A stretch of DNA of 64,000 nt, from positions 248,001 to 312,000 of the forward strand of contig NZ_JAUOZU010000001.1 of assembly GCF_030551875.1 (NCBI RefSeq), written 5' to 3'. The notes under the pieces were generated by a model. The model did not search any database. It saw nothing but the letters and a program-made list of their open reading frames with translations, and was not told the DNA's origin. The stretch is from Fluviirhizobium alvei. Its GTDB lineage: Bacteria > Pseudomonadota > Alphaproteobacteria > Rhizobiales > Rhizobiaceae. This document shows, one piece after another, positions 17,396 through 26,663 of the stretch (position 1 is the stretch's first letter; the number at the start of each line of letters is the position of its first letter). The position numbers and the translations under genes are program-made.

Positions 17396-18121
17396 ATGCA
17401 GTCAGGAATTTACGTCGCACTGTCATCGCAGATTTCTCTCGAGCGTCGGATGAACACGATCGCCGATAATCTCGCCAACATGAATACGGTGGGTTTTCGC
17501 GCGACACAAATGAAGTTCGACGATGTCATGACCCGTGCCGAGGGCACCAAGGTCGACTATGTCTCCACCGGCGAGGAATATCTTTCGACCGCCAACGGTG
17601 CCCTCGTCCAGACCGAAAACCCGCTCGATTTTGCCGTGCGCGGCGATGCCTGGTTCTCGATCGATACGCCGCAGGGTCCGGCTCTCACCAAGGATGGTCG
17701 CTTCTCCGTTCTCGAGACCGGTCAGTTGGTGACCCTCCAGGGCTACCCCGTGCTCGACGCCGGTGGCGCGCCGATCCAGATCAACGGCAATGCCGGTGCT
17801 CCGACAGTCTCTGCCGATGGCGTTCTTTACCAGAACAACCAGCCGGTCGCCACGCTGGGTCTGTTTGAGGCCAATATCGGCGCCAATTTCACCCGCGTCG
17901 GCAATTCGGCGATCATCCCCAACGAGCAGCCGCAGCCGGTTGTCGACCGGGCTGATATCGGCGTCGCGCAGGGCTATCTCGAACAGGCCAATGTCAATCC
18001 GATCCAGCAGATGACCCAGATGATCACCGTGTCGCGCAATTTCGAATATGTCACGCAGCTTATGCGCGACAGCGAAACCAGCATTTCGGACGCGGTAAAG
18101 GCGCTGGGCGGTGCCCGTTGA
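17396..18121 (+). CDS. flgF: Flagellar proximal rod protein FlgF
   Basis: Exported rod protein, 241 residues. The N-terminal rod motif (ERRMNTIADNLANMNTVGFR, about 14-33) and C-terminal motif (ITVSRNFEYVTQLMRDSE) form the coiled-coil ends typical of the flagellar axial family. It is a little shorter than FlgG, as usual for FlgF. It is the first gene of the flgF-fliI-flgBC group. AGGGA lies upstream of the ATG but rather far; the start is supported by the conserved N-terminus. Confidence 0.94.
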   Translation: MQSGIYVALSSQISLERRMNTIADNLANMNTVGFRATQMKFDDVMTRAEGTKVDYVSTGEEYLSTANGALVQTENPLDFAVRGDAWFSIDTPQGPALTKDGRFSVLETGQLVTLQGYPVLDAGGAPIQINGNAGAPTVSADGVLYQNNQPVATLGLFEANIGANFTRVGNSAIIPNEQPQPVVDRADIGVAQGYLEQANVNPIQQMTQMITVSRNFEYVTQLMRDSETSISDAVKALGGAR

Positions 18122-18205
18122 TGATGGCTGACCTGCCGGCGCTGCGCGATGCGCCGGTTTTCAGGTTTTCAATCCAGATCGTACGCTCGCAGGGAATGTC
18201 AGCCG

Positions 18206-19627
18206 ATGGACGTTATTGAGGATGAACAGGTCCTGGAACAGCCGCTGGAATCCTATCCCCGGCTGGCCGAAGTTTCGCGCCTGATCGCTCGTTACTCCGA
18301 GCCCGGAGCACTCGTGGCGCCGGCAGGCCGGGTCAAGACCATCGCTGCCGGTCACTATACCGTCTCGGGTCTGTCGCACCATGTGCGGCTCGGCGATTTC
18401 GTCGCCCATCAGAGCCCTTCGGGAATCCATCTCGGCGAAGTCGTGCGCGTGGAGCCCGATATTGCCTTCGTCTGCCCGATCGAGCCGGGCGAGCCTATTG
18501 GGATCGGCGATATGATCATTCGCCGCGGTGCATTCCGTCTGGCGCCGACCGATGCCTGGCTCGGCCGTACGATCAATTCTCTCGGCGATCCGATCGACGG
18601 CCTGGGCTCGCTCGATCGCGGCGATGATCGCAGGCCGATCAGCAATATCGCTCCGCCCTCCATGAGCCGCCAGCGCGTTCAGACAGGTTTTCGGACCGGT
18701 GTGAAGGCGATCGATATCTTTTCGCCGCTCTGCCTCGGCCAGCGCCTCGGTATCTTCGCCGGGTCTGGCGTCGGTAAATCGACGCTTCTGTCGATGCTGG
18801 CGCGGGCGGAAGCCTTTGACAAGGTCGTGATCGCCCTTGTTGGCGAGCGTGGCCGCGAAGTGCGCGAATTCATCGAGGATACGCTCGGCGAAAACATGAA
18901 GAAATCGATTGCCGTCGTCGCAACCTCGGACGAAAGCCCGATGTTGCGCAAGATGGCACCGCTCTCGGCGATGACGATCGCCGAACATTTCCGCGATCAG
19001 GGCGACAATGTGCTCCTCATCGTCGACAGCGTAACCCGCTTTGCCCATGCCATCCGCGAAGTTGCGACCGCCGCCGGCGAGCCGCCGATTGCGCGTGGCT
19101 ATCCGGCTTCCGTGTTTACCGAACTTCCGCGATTGCTCGAGCGTGCCGGACCGGGTCCGGAAGGCACCGGAACGATCACCGCGATCATCTCGATCCTGGT
19201 GGATGGTGACAATCACAACGACCCGATCGCCGATTCCACCCGCGGCATTCTCGATGGCCATATCGTGATGGACCGGTCGCTCGCCGAAGAAGGGCGTTAT
19301 CCGCCGATCAATCCTCTGGCCTCGATTTCTCGTCTCGCCCGCAAGGCCTGGACGCAGGACGAGGAGAAACTGGTCTCGCGCCTGAAGTCGCTCATTCACC
19401 GATACGAAGAAACCCGCGACCTGCGCCTGATCGGCGGCTACCGCGCCGGTTCGGATCCCGATCTCGACATGGCGATCAAGCAGGTGCCGGTGATTTATGA
19501 AACCCTGAAACAGACACCTTCCGAAAAGCCCGCCAGGGATGCCTTTGCCGATCTTGCGACCGCATTGCGATCGGCAGCCCAGCAGAACCAGCAGGGTCAG
19601 CCTATGACGGGGCGCCAGAGACAATGA
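18206..19627 (+). CDS. fliI: Flagellar export ATPase FliI
   Basis: Hexameric ATPase that prepares substrates for the export gate, 473 residues. It has a Walker A loop (FAGSGVGKSTLLSML, near 190-205), the catalytic glutamate region (VGERGREVREF), Walker B (NVLLIVDSVTRFAHAIRE) and the arginine-finger area (GRYPPINPLASISRL). ATG 18206 is chosen because CAGGGA lies about 11-16 bases upstream and the protein then starts at the usual place; the open frame continues 19 codons further upstream without similarity. The stop overlaps the next gene (ATGA). Confidence 0.96.
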   Translation: MDVIEDEQVLEQPLESYPRLAEVSRLIARYSEPGALVAPAGRVKTIAAGHYTVSGLSHHVRLGDFVAHQSPSGIHLGEVVRVEPDIAFVCPIEPGEPIGIGDMIIRRGAFRLAPTDAWLGRTINSLGDPIDGLGSLDRGDDRRPISNIAPPSMSRQRVQTGFRTGVKAIDIFSPLCLGQRLGIFAGSGVGKSTLLSMLARAEAFDKVVIALVGERGREVREFIEDTLGENMKKSIAVVATSDESPMLRKMAPLSAMTIAEHFRDQGDNVLLIVDSVTRFAHAIREVATAAGEPPIARGYPASVFTELPRLLERAGPGPEGTGTITAIISILVDGDNHNDPIADSTRGILDGHIVMDRSLAEEGRYPPINPLASISRLARKAWTQDEEKLVSRLKSLIHRYEETRDLRLIGGYRAGSDPDLDMAIKQVPVIYETLKQTPSEKPARDAFADLATALRSAAQQNQQGQPMTGRQRQ

Positions 19628-20190
19628 CCGACCTAGAGCAAGAAGATCCGATCCGCCCTGTAAAAGCCAGGAAGAGCAAGCCGGTCATCAGCGACCGTAT
19701 GCTCGGCATCGCCGGCGGCGTGCTGGCGGCCTCTGCTGCATTCTTTCCCTGGTATGTCTTCTTCAACGAGGACCAGTTTACCGCAAATCTCAGGGCGCTC
19801 GTGTCCGGTCAGGGGATCGCGAGCTGGACGGGTCGTCCGCTGGAAACGCCGCCGGAAACGGCCAGCAGCGGCAAGGCCGAGGATTCCGCCAAGCCGGACG
19901 TGCCTGACGATATCAAGACCGCAACGGTTCCGAACGCCAAGCAGGATCCGGAAGAGGATCCGGCTTCCGCCGACGCGCAGCCTTTCCCGGCGTCGCCCGT
20001 GGACTTTCATCTGCTTCATGTCGCCAACGGCCGTGCCATGATCGAGGACAAGACGGGAATCTATGTCGTCGAGGTCGGATCGAGCCTGCCGGACCTGTCG
20101 AAAGTGGCGAGTGTCGAGGAGCGCAGCGGCCGCTGGGTGATCATTACCGATCGCGGCGAAATCTACGGTTCCAACGGCAAGGAACAGTGA
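19624..20190 (+). CDS. Flagellar-cluster membrane protein of unknown function
   Basis: A 188-residue protein translationally coupled to fliI (ATGA). A basic N-terminal tail (about 1-25) precedes one membrane segment at about 27-47 (RMLGIAGGVLAASAAFFPWY). Then comes a long Pro/Glu/Asp/Ala-rich linker (about 75-125) and a small C-terminal beta domain (HVANGRAMIEDKTGIYVVEV, RSGRWVIITDRGEIYGSNG). The N-terminus is probably cytoplasmic and the C-terminal domain periplasmic. Related rhizobia carry a gene at this place between fliI and flgB, so a flagellar assembly role is plausible but not shown. Confidence 0.8.
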   Translation: MTDLEQEDPIRPVKARKSKPVISDRMLGIAGGVLAASAAFFPWYVFFNEDQFTANLRALVSGQGIASWTGRPLETPPETASSGKAEDSAKPDVPDDIKTATVPNAKQDPEEDPASADAQPFPASPVDFHLLHVANGRAMIEDKTGIYVVEVGSSLPDLSKVASVEERSGRWVIITDRGEIYGSNGKEQ

Positions 20191-20262
20191 AACTGGGCAA
20201 GTCCCGCGCAAGATTATCTCTCTAGGTTTCAGGTGAAGTCATGAAGACGGAGAGATGTGACC

Positions 20263-20655
20263 ATGGACCCAATCCAGCCGACGAAGTTATTCGATCTCGC
20301 ATCACGGCAGGCAGAGTGGTTGACGGTCAGGCAAAGCGTGGTGTCGGGCAACATTGCCAACGCCAACACGCCTGGCTTTCGGGCCAAGGATGTCTCTCCC
20401 TTCGACTACATTCTCAACAATACCAATGTCCCGATGGCGGCGACCAATCCGATGCATTTCACGGATTCCGCCTCCGACAGCTTCGTCGTTGAAGCCAAGG
20501 ACAACAAGGGTGCCGCGGCCCAGCTTTCCGGAAACTCGGTCGATCTGTCGGACGAGCTTTTCAAGGAGGGCATGATCAAGCGCGATTACGACCTCAACAC
20601 GGGTGTCGTCAAAGCTTTCAATAAAATGATTCTTCTTACCGTTCGGAAGGGCTGA
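20263..20655 (+). CDS. flgB: Flagellar proximal rod protein FlgB
   Basis: Rod protein of 130 residues exported by the flagellar system. The N-terminal rod motif [20 protein letters not shown] is at about 27-46 and the C-terminal helix ends [12 protein letters not shown]. The start at ATG 20263 has GGAGAG eight bases upstream; a GTG two codons earlier is also open. FlgC follows after two bases. Confidence 0.94.
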   Translation: MDPIQPTKLFDLASRQAEWLTVRQSVVSGNIANANTPGFRAKDVSPFDYILNNTNVPMAATNPMHFTDSASDSFVVEAKDNKGAAAQLSGNSVDLSDELFKEGMIKRDYDLNTGVVKAFNKMILLTVRKG

Positions 20656-20657
20656 CC

Positions 20658-21077
20658 ATGGATCCGTTGAACGCATCCCTCGCTGTCTCCTCGTCCGGCC
20701 TCGAAGCGCAATCGGTGCGCCTCCGGGTCGTTTCGGAAAACCTCGCCAACGCACGGTCCACCGGAACCACACCGGGTGCAGACCCCTATCAGCGCAAGAC
20801 CGTGACCTTCGGCGAAATTCTCGATCGTTCCTCCGGCATCGAGACGGTTGAAATCAAGAAGATCGGCCTCGATCGCACGGCCTTTACCACCGAGTTCGAT
20901 CCGGGCAATCCGGCGGCAGATGCCAAGGGCGTCGTCAAATATCCGAATGTGAACATCCTGGTCGAAATGGCCGACATGCGCGAAGCCAATCGTTCCTACG
21001 AGGCGAACCTGCAGTCGATCCGGCAGACACATGATCTCATCAGCTCCACCATCGACCTTCTGAAGAACCCGTCATGA
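20658..21077 (+). CDS. flgC: Flagellar proximal rod protein FlgC
   Basis: Rod protein of 139 residues. The axial-family N-terminus ([20 protein letters not shown], about 23-42) and C-terminus ([20 protein letters not shown], with TIDLLKN) are both present, as is the central [14 protein letters not shown]. The last four bases overlap fliE (ATGA). Confidence 0.95.
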   Translation: MDPLNASLAVSSSGLEAQSVRLRVVSENLANARSTGTTPGADPYQRKTVTFGEILDRSSGIETVEIKKIGLDRTAFTTEFDPGNPAADAKGVVKYPNVNILVEMADMREANRSYEANLQSIRQTHDLISSTIDLLKNPS

Positions 21078-21406
21078 TCGATTCAATCCAGGCACTCAAC
21101 GGTACATCCATCGCTTCCGCCCTCAAGTCGGCGGAAAATGCCTCCGAAACCAACAGGCTCGATCCGGCCGCCCAGGCTGACATGGCCGGCGCCAGCTTCG
21201 CCAGCTACATCGGAGATCTGTCGTCGAAGTTCGTGGACAATATCAAGCAGGCGGAAACGAAATCGATCGACGGAATGCTCGGCAAGGCCAGCGTTCGCGA
21301 AGTGGTTGAATCGGTCATGGCAGCGGACCAGACGCTGCAAACAGCAATGGCATTCCGGGACAAGGTCGTCGCGGCATACCTCGATATCGTCAAGATGCAG
21401 ATCTGA
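21074..21406 (+). CDS. fliE: Flagellar MS-ring/rod junction protein FliE
   Basis: Small adaptor (110 residues) joining the MS ring to the rod. The conserved C-terminal half is clear ([20 protein letters not shown] followed by [20 protein letters not shown]). It is coupled to flgC and precedes flgG by 11 bases. Size and composition are typical of the family. Confidence 0.93.
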   Translation: MIDSIQALNGTSIASALKSAENASETNRLDPAAQADMAGASFASYIGDLSSKFVDNIKQAETKSIDGMLGKASVREVVESVMAADQTLQTAMAFRDKVVAAYLDIVKMQI

Positions 21407-21417
21407 AGGATAATAAG

Positions 21418-22206
21418 ATGAGAGCTCTTGCCATCGCTGCCACGGGTATGGATGCCCAGCAGACCAATCTTGAGGTGATATCCAACAATATCGCCAACAT
21501 GAACACGACGGGCTACAAGCGCGCCCGTGCCGAGTTTTCCGATCTGCTCTATCAAAGCGAACGGGCCCAGGGAACGCCGAACAGCGGCAACCAGGCCATG
21601 ATCCCGGAAGGTATCAATATCGGTCTCGGCGTGCGCACGGTGGCCGTGCGCAGCCTGCACACCCAGGGCGATTTTACTGAAACCGGAAACAGCTACGACC
21701 TCGCCATTTCGGGGCGCGGGTTCTTCCAGGTCGAAGCGCCGGATGGAACGACGCTCTATACGCGTGACGGCGCCTTCAACAAGAACGAAGACGGCGATCT
21801 GGTGACGGCTGACGGCTACAAGGTCATTCCGAACATCACTGTTCCGGTCGATGCCACGCAGGTGACGATCAACCGTTCCGGCGAAGTTATTGCCACGATC
21901 GGCAATTCTTCGACCACGACCTCGCTCGGTCAGTTGCAGATCGCCAACTTCGTCAACGAAGCGGGCCTCAAGGAACTCGGCGGCAACCTGTTCCAGGAAA
22001 CCTCTGCCTCGGGCGCTCCGGTCGTCGGCGTGCCGGATGATCCGTCCTACGGTTATATCCAGCAGGGTTATCTGGAAGGCTCGAACGTCGATCCGGTCAA
22101 GGAAATCACCCAGCTCATTACCGCCCAGCGCGCCTATGAGATGAACTCCAAGGTTATCACCACCGCAGACGAAATGGCAGCCACGGTTTCCAAGAACATG
22201 CGGTAA
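21418..22206 (+). CDS. flgG: Flagellar distal rod protein FlgG
   Basis: Distal rod protein, 262 residues, the standard length. The N-terminal motif [20 protein letters not shown] is at about 14-33. Mid-protein it has the FlgG signatures [14 protein letters not shown] and GLGVRTVAV, and it ends with the helix [26 protein letters not shown] before the ATG provides the ribosome binding site. Confidence 0.97.
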   Translation: MRALAIAATGMDAQQTNLEVISNNIANMNTTGYKRARAEFSDLLYQSERAQGTPNSGNQAMIPEGINIGLGVRTVAVRSLHTQGDFTETGNSYDLAISGRGFFQVEAPDGTTLYTRDGAFNKNEDGDLVTADGYKVIPNITVPVDATQVTINRSGEVIATIGNSSTTTSLGQLQIANFVNEAGLKELGGNLFQETSASGAPVVGVPDDPSYGYIQQGYLEGSNVDPVKEITQLITAQRAYEMNSKVITTADEMAATVSKNMR

Positions 22207-22225
22207 GGGAAGGGGAGGGCCAAAC

Positions 22226-22714
22226 ATGACGTTTGCCACCGCCAGCAGATCAAAAATGCAGTCGATCAAGTCAGCTCTGGCCGTTATGGCCGGGCTGGCC
22301 TTCGCCGTTCCGGCCTGGGCCGGCGATCTCGGCTTCGCCATCGTGCCGACCCAGATCATCTATCCGGGCGAAGAAATCGATGCCTCGAAGATCCAGTCGG
22401 TGCCGGTGACCAATCCCAAGCTCATGGGTGGTTATGCCAAGGCAATGGACGAGGTTCGCGGCATGGTGACGACGCGCACATTGCTGCCGGGCCGTACGAT
22501 CATGGTTTCCTCCCTTCGCCAACCCTACACGCTCAAGCGCGGTGACAAGATCGTCCTCGTCTACGACCAGGGCGGCCTGCGCATCACGGCTGCCGGCACG
22601 CCGCTAGCAGATGCGATTACCGGCGAGTTCATCAAGGTTCGCAATACCGATACCGGCGTCATCATCTCGGGCACGGTCATGCAGGACGGAACGGTTCTGG
22701 TGGAGCAGAAATGA
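22226..22714 (+). CDS. flgA: P-ring assembly chaperone FlgA
   Basis: Periplasmic chaperone for FlgI, 162 residues. The signal peptide is about 1-32 with cleavage near AVPAWA-GD, followed by a SAF-like domain containing the family stretch TRTLLPGRTIMVSSLRQPY and the C-terminal DGTVLVEQK. The start is supported by GGGGAGGG 12-19 bases upstream. An in-frame ATG at 22256 would still leave a complete signal peptide. It overlaps flgI by four bases. Confidence 0.93.
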   Translation: MTFATASRSKMQSIKSALAVMAGLAFAVPAWAGDLGFAIVPTQIIYPGEEIDASKIQSVPVTNPKLMGGYAKAMDEVRGMVTTRTLLPGRTIMVSSLRQPYTLKRGDKIVLVYDQGGLRITAAGTPLADAITGEFIKVRNTDTGVIISGTVMQDGTVLVEQK

Positions 22715-23826
22715 AATCTGCATTTTCTCTTTTCCTGTCGATCCTGCTGGTTCTGGCGCCGCTTTCGGGCGCACAGGCAGGGTCTGTCGCCCGCATCAAG
22801 GACATTGCCTCGCTGCAATCTGGTCGCGACAACCAGCTGATCGGCTATGGTCTCGTTGTCGGCCTGCAGGGCACGGGCGATGGTCTGCGCTCTTCGCCCT
22901 TCACTGAACAGTCGCTGCGCGCCATGCTGCAGAATCTCGGCATTTCCACGCAGGGCGGCGAAAACCGGTCGAAGAACATAGCGGCGGTCATGGTCACGGC
23001 CAATCTGCCGCCCTTTGCCAGCCCCGGCAGCCGCATGGATGTGTCCGTGAGCTCGCTCGGTGATGCCACCTCGCTTCGCGGCGGCACGCTGGTCATGACC
23101 TCGCTCACAGGTGCCGATGGCCAGATCTATGCCGTCGCGCAGGGGCCGATCATCGTCTCGGGCTTTTCGGCCAGCGGTGATGCAGCGCAGCTGACGCAGG
23201 GCGTTGCAACGGCTGGCCGCGTGCCGAACGGTGCCATCATCGAAAAGCCGCTGCCGTCGCGCTTCAAGGATTCGGTTAACCTGGTGCTGCAGTTGCGCAA
23301 CCCGGATTTCTCGACCGCCGTCCGGATGACGGACGCGATCAACCAGTATTCGGCGACAGCCTATGGCGGCGCAATCGCTTCGCTCAACGATTCCCAGGAA
23401 GTGGTGGTCGAAAAGCCGCGCCAGGCCGATCTCGCCCGACTGATGGCCGAAATCGAAAACCTGACCGTCGAAACCGATACGCCAGCCAAGGTCGTCGTCA
23501 ACGAGCGCACGGGAACGATCGTGATCGGCGCCGATGTCCGCATCTCCGAGGTTGCGGTCAGCTACGGAACCCTGACGGTGCAGGTGTCGGAAAACCCGAC
23601 AGTGGTGCAGCCCTTGCCCTTCTCGAACGGCGAGACGGCCGTGCAGCCCTCGACCGATATCATCGCTCAACAGGCAAACAGCAAGGTGGCGATCCTTTCC
23701 GGTCCCAACTTGAAGACGCTTGTTTCCGGTCTCAATTCCATCGGCGTCAAGCCGGACGGCATCATCGCCATCCTGCAAGGGATCAAGTCGGCGGGTGCCC
23801 TTAACGCGGAGCTGGTCCTGCAATGA
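22711..23826 (+). CDS. flgI: Flagellar P-ring protein FlgI
   Basis: Forms the periplasmic bushing around the rod; 371 residues. The signal peptide is about 1-23 (LVLAPLSGAQA-G), then conserved blocks SVARIKDIASLQSGRDNQLI, GYGLVVGLQGTGDGLRSSPF, SKNIAAVMVTANLPPFA and the C-terminal LNSIGVKPDGIIAILQGIKS with AGALNAELVLQ. Both ends overlap neighbours (flgA, motE) by four bases. Confidence 0.97.
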   Translation: MKSAFSLFLSILLVLAPLSGAQAGSVARIKDIASLQSGRDNQLIGYGLVVGLQGTGDGLRSSPFTEQSLRAMLQNLGISTQGGENRSKNIAAVMVTANLPPFASPGSRMDVSVSSLGDATSLRGGTLVMTSLTGADGQIYAVAQGPIIVSGFSASGDAAQLTQGVATAGRVPNGAIIEKPLPSRFKDSVNLVLQLRNPDFSTAVRMTDAINQYSATAYGGAIASLNDSQEVVVEKPRQADLARLMAEIENLTVETDTPAKVVVNERTGTIVIGADVRISEVAVSYGTLTVQVSENPTVVQPLPFSNGETAVQPSTDIIAQQANSKVAILSGPNLKTLVSGLNSIGVKPDGIIAILQGIKSAGALNAELVLQ

Positions 23827-24344
23827 TCCATCATCAAACGCGCATGGTACGCATCATCCGCAACACGGCGCTGCCGATCCTCCTTCTGCTCACCGGGTCG
23901 ATTTCGGGCGCGCTTGCGGAAGATCAGCCGAAGGCGCCGCCGAAAACGGCCCGTGAAGAAATCAAGGCCTTCTGCGCCAACATTGCCGATGCCGCCCGAG
24001 ACGAGCGCTATCTGTTGCAGAAAAGCGAACTCGACAAATTGCAGTCCCAGGTCGACGAACGCATCGCCGTTCTCGAAAAGCGCAAGACCGAGTACGAAAC
24101 CTGGCTGAAGCAGCGCAATGATTTCCTCAAGATGGCCGAAGCCGGTCTTGTCGATATCTACAAGACCATGGCGCCCGATGCGGCTGCCGCTCGCCTGGCC
24201 ATGGTTGATCCCGGCCTGGCATCGGCCATTATCATGAAGCTGTCGGCTCGCCAGTCCGGGCTGATCCTGTCGGAAATGGAACCGAAGACCGCAGCAACGG
24301 TCACCGCCATCATTTCGGCTGCAAGTGCAAGGAATCCTACATGA
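23823..24344 (+). CDS. motE: Periplasmic MotC chaperone MotE
   Basis: A 173-residue exported protein with a signal peptide (about 10-36, ending SGALA-ED) followed by a coiled coil (about 70-115) and a MgtE-N-like C-terminal domain (MAPDAAAARLAMVDPGLASA). In S. meliloti MotE is a disulfide-linked dimer that stabilises MotC in the periplasm. A Cys at about residue 51 (IKAFCANI) could support such a link here. It sits between flgI and flgH with ATGA overlaps on both sides. Confidence 0.9.
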   Translation: MIHHQTRMVRIIRNTALPILLLLTGSISGALAEDQPKAPPKTAREEIKAFCANIADAARDERYLLQKSELDKLQSQVDERIAVLEKRKTEYETWLKQRNDFLKMAEAGLVDIYKTMAPDAAAARLAMVDPGLASAIIMKLSARQSGLILSEMEPKTAATVTAIISAASARNPT

Positions 24345-25039
24345 AAATGAAATTTGCCGCACTTGCAGCGTCGGCTTTGCTGGCTGGTTGTTCCGGTCAG
24401 ACGATCAAGGAAGTCAACCGCGCCCCGGCCATGAGTCCGATCGGCGCCGGCTTGAACTTTACTCAGAAGTCCGAGCTCGCGCTTTATCCGAAACAGCCAC
24501 AGAACATGGCGACCGGCTATTCGCTGTGGAGTGACCAGAAGGCAGCGCTCTTCAAAGATGCACGCGCCCTCAAGATCGGCGACATTCTGACCGTCAATAT
24601 TTCGATCGATGACGAGGCGAGCTTCGCCAATACGACGGACCGCAGCCGGACGAATGAATATTCGCAGAAGACCGACCTTTCGGTTCTCGGCCTGCCCATC
24701 AACTCGGATAACTCGCTCAGCAGTTCCACCAACACCAAGGGTGATGGTTCGATCGACCGCTCTGAAAAACTGAGCCTTCAGCTTGCGGTCGTCGTCACCG
24801 GTGTCCTGGACAATGGCAATCTGCTGATTTCCGGCTCGCAGGAAGTGCGCGTCAACCAGGAACTGCGCGTCCTCAATCTCGCCGGTATTGCCCGGCCGCA
24901 GGATGTCGATGCCGACAACAAGATTTCCTATGAAAAGATCGCCGAAGCCCGCATCTCCTACGGTGGCCGCGGTCGTCTGACAGAAGTGCAGAACCCGCCG
25001 GTGGGTCAGCAACTCGTCGATATCTACAGTCCTTTCTGA
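24341..25039 (+). CDS. flgH: Flagellar L-ring lipoprotein FlgH
   Basis: Outer-membrane ring, 232 residues. The lipobox L-L-A-G-C17 follows a short signal peptide, so the mature protein should be lipid-anchored. Family segments are LKIGDILTVNISIDDEASFA, the Ser/Asn-rich loop around 118-135, and LLISGSQEVRVNQELRVLNL followed by AGIARPQDVD. The start overlaps the motE stop. Confidence 0.96.
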   Translation: MKMKFAALAASALLAGCSGQTIKEVNRAPAMSPIGAGLNFTQKSELALYPKQPQNMATGYSLWSDQKAALFKDARALKIGDILTVNISIDDEASFANTTDRSRTNEYSQKTDLSVLGLPINSDNSLSSSTNTKGDGSIDRSEKLSLQLAVVVTGVLDNGNLLISGSQEVRVNQELRVLNLAGIARPQDVDADNKISYEKIAEARISYGGRGRLTEVQNPPVGQQLVDIYSPF

Positions 25040-25073
25040 GACATGAGAGCCGGCCAGGCCGGCAGGTGAAAAC

Positions 25074-25601
25074 ATGACGGACCTGCTCGAAACCGAAGAG
25101 CCGCAACCGAAAAAGAAATCGACCCTCGTTCCGACGATCGCGATCGTTGCGGTACTCACCGCCATTGCGGGCGGCGGCGGCTGGTTCCTCGGTGGCATGC
25201 TGGCCCAGCAGGTTACACCGGCCCCGGCCGTGGAAAAGAAGCCGGAACCGGCGCCTGCTGCAGAGGGCGAAGGCGGCGAGAAGAAGGAAGAGGGGCTGCC
25301 ACACCTCGCCACGGAGGAAAACGGTGTTGTCCAGCTTGAGCCGATTACCTCCAATCTTGCCTTCCCGGCCGATCGTTGGGTCCGTCTTGAAGTGGCGTTG
25401 ATGTTCCGTGAAAAACCGGACGAGAAAATCGCCGAAGCCGTCCATCAGGATATCTTGATGTATCTGAGGACCGTGACCCTGCAACAGATCGAAGGACCTC
25501 GCGGCTTTCAGTTCCTGAAATCGGATCTGCAAGAGAGAGCCGACATCCTGACCGAAGGCAAGGTGAGCAATGTCCTTATCAGGGCGTTTGTGATCCAATG
25601 A
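25074..25601 (+). CDS. fliL: Flagellar basal body protein FliL
   Basis: Single-pass inner-membrane protein that supports stator function, 175 residues. A cytoplasmic N-tail (about 1-19) and TM at about 20-45 (LVPTIAIVAVLTAIAGGGGW) are followed by a Pro/Ala/Glu linker and the periplasmic FliL domain (ADRWVRLEVALMFRE onward, to EGKVSNVLIRAFVIQ). It overlaps the fliP start by four bases. Confidence 0.94.
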   Translation: MTDLLETEEPQPKKKSTLVPTIAIVAVLTAIAGGGGWFLGGMLAQQVTPAPAVEKKPEPAPAAEGEGGEKKEEGLPHLATEENGVVQLEPITSNLAFPADRWVRLEVALMFREKPDEKIAEAVHQDILMYLRTVTLQQIEGPRGFQFLKSDLQERADILTEGKVSNVLIRAFVIQ

Positions 25602-26356
25602 CCAGGTTTACCCAAATAGGCCTGCTGGCCCTTGTCATGACCACAGCCCTTCTCGGCCTGTCGGCAGATGCCTTCGCGCAGCAGACGACGGCCGATGTGC
25701 TCAATACGCCGGTCAGCGGCTCAGTCGCATCCTGGATCATCCGCACCTTCGGTCTTCTCACCGTTCTGTCGGTCGCGCCAGGCATTCTGGTGATGGTGAC
25801 GAGTTTCCCGCGCTTCATCATCGCATTCTCGATCCTGCGATCGGGCATGGGCCTGGCGACGACGCCATCGAACATGATCCTGACCAGCCTTGCCCTGTTC
25901 ATGACCTTTTTCGTCATGTCACCGACTCTGGAGAAGGCTTGGAACGACGGGGCCCAGCCGCTGCTGGAAGAGCGGATTACCGAAGCCGAGGCGGTACAGC
26001 GCATTGCCGAGCCGTTCCGCGAGTTCATGGTGGCGAACACCCGCGACAAGGATCTGAAGCTCTTTGCCGATATTGCTGCTGAACGCGGCCAGCCTGCCGT
26101 TTCCGATGGCAAGGTGGATCTGCGTGTTCTGGTTCCCGCCTTCATGATCTCGGAAATCCGCCGCGGTTTTGAAATCGGCTTCCTCATCGTGCTGCCGTTT
26201 CTGGTCATCGACCTTATCGTCGCAACCATCACAATGGCGATGGGCATGATGATGCTGCCGCCGACATCGATTTCGCTGCCGTTCAAGATCTTGTTCTTCG
26301 TTCTCATCGACGGATGGAATCTTCTGGTCAGCAGTCTCGTCAGATCCTTCAGTTGA
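25598..26356 (+). CDS. fliP: Flagellar export gate protein FliP
   Basis: Core export-channel subunit, 252 residues. A cleavable signal peptide is predicted (about 1-26, ending ADAFA-QQ), as in other FliP proteins, then four membrane segments. Family signatures are TSFPRFIIAFSILRSGMG, LTSLALFMTFFVMSP and PAFMISEIRRGFEIGFLIVL. It is the last gene of the flgF-to-fliP run; a terminator follows within about 70 bases. Confidence 0.97.
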   Translation: MTRFTQIGLLALVMTTALLGLSADAFAQQTTADVLNTPVSGSVASWIIRTFGLLTVLSVAPGILVMVTSFPRFIIAFSILRSGMGLATTPSNMILTSLALFMTFFVMSPTLEKAWNDGAQPLLEERITEAEAVQRIAEPFREFMVANTRDKDLKLFADIAAERGQPAVSDGKVDLRVLVPAFMISEIRRGFEIGFLIVLPFLVIDLIVATITMAMGMMMLPPTSISLPFKILFFVLIDGWNLLVSSLVRSFS

Positions 26357-26427
26357 CGCTGCAAATGGCAAGCAACCGATCTGCGGTGTTCGGTTAACAC
26401 TAACGAGCTGAAAAGAACTATACTTAA

Positions 26428-26470
26428 CGCCCGTTCCATATTGGGACGGGCGATTCATTTTTTGTTTTTT
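26428..26470 (+). terminator. Rho-independent terminator after fliP
   Basis: CGCCCGTTCC pairs with GGGACGGGCG (one G-T wobble) around a short loop, followed by a T-rich run (ATTCATTTTTTGTTTTTT). It separates the basal-body operon from the flagellins. Confidence 0.9.
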
Positions 26471-26584
26471 ATAAAATTGCAGCATCCGTGCGCCCCGGCC
26501 AGAATTAAGATATCGGCAATGAATGGGGACCAATACTCCCCCCACGAGAGACGTGAAGGCCTGCCGGGGAACGGGGGCCTTCTG

Positions 26585-26628
26585 GCATGAAGCCGAAACG
26601 TCATCGCCGGTAGAACAGTCCGGCATGT
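26585..26628 (+). promoter_or_regulatory. Conserved three-block element upstream of flaA
   Basis: GCATGA (26585), TCGCCGG (26604) and CCGGCATGT (26620) recur in the same order before all three flagellin genes, with 19 bases between the first two block starts each time and 15-17 between the last two. It ends 36 bases before the ATG. It may be a promoter or activator site for class III genes, or part of a conserved untranslated leader. Confidence 0.6.
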
Positions 26629-26657
26629 CCCTCTCTGTAACGCGTATTTAAGGGACA
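26626..26657 (+). promoter_or_regulatory. Possible Shine-Dalgarno-sequestering stem in the flaA leader
   Basis: TGTCCCT (26626-26632) is complementary over 7 bases to AGGGACA (26651-26657), which contains the presumed flaA ribosome binding site six bases before the ATG. If both are in the transcript, the site could be masked. FlbT, encoded at 41.2 kb, is the kind of protein that could act here. Confidence 0.4.
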
Positions 26658-26663
26658 ACCCCA

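Larger units (their letters stand above)
26357..26663 (+). promoter_or_regulatory. Gap between fliP and flaA
   Basis: No gene seen. It holds the fliP terminator, a T-rich stretch, a hairpin GAAGGCC/GGCCTTC (26555-26561 and 26576-26582), the conserved flagellin element and the flaA leader. A lone GGTTAAC at 26392 is a half site only. Confidence 0.6.

Noticed and set aside
18161-19624. A 487-codon minus-strand frame opposite fliI
   Set aside because: It shadows fliI in high-GC sequence, with no ribosome binding site or recognisable domain.
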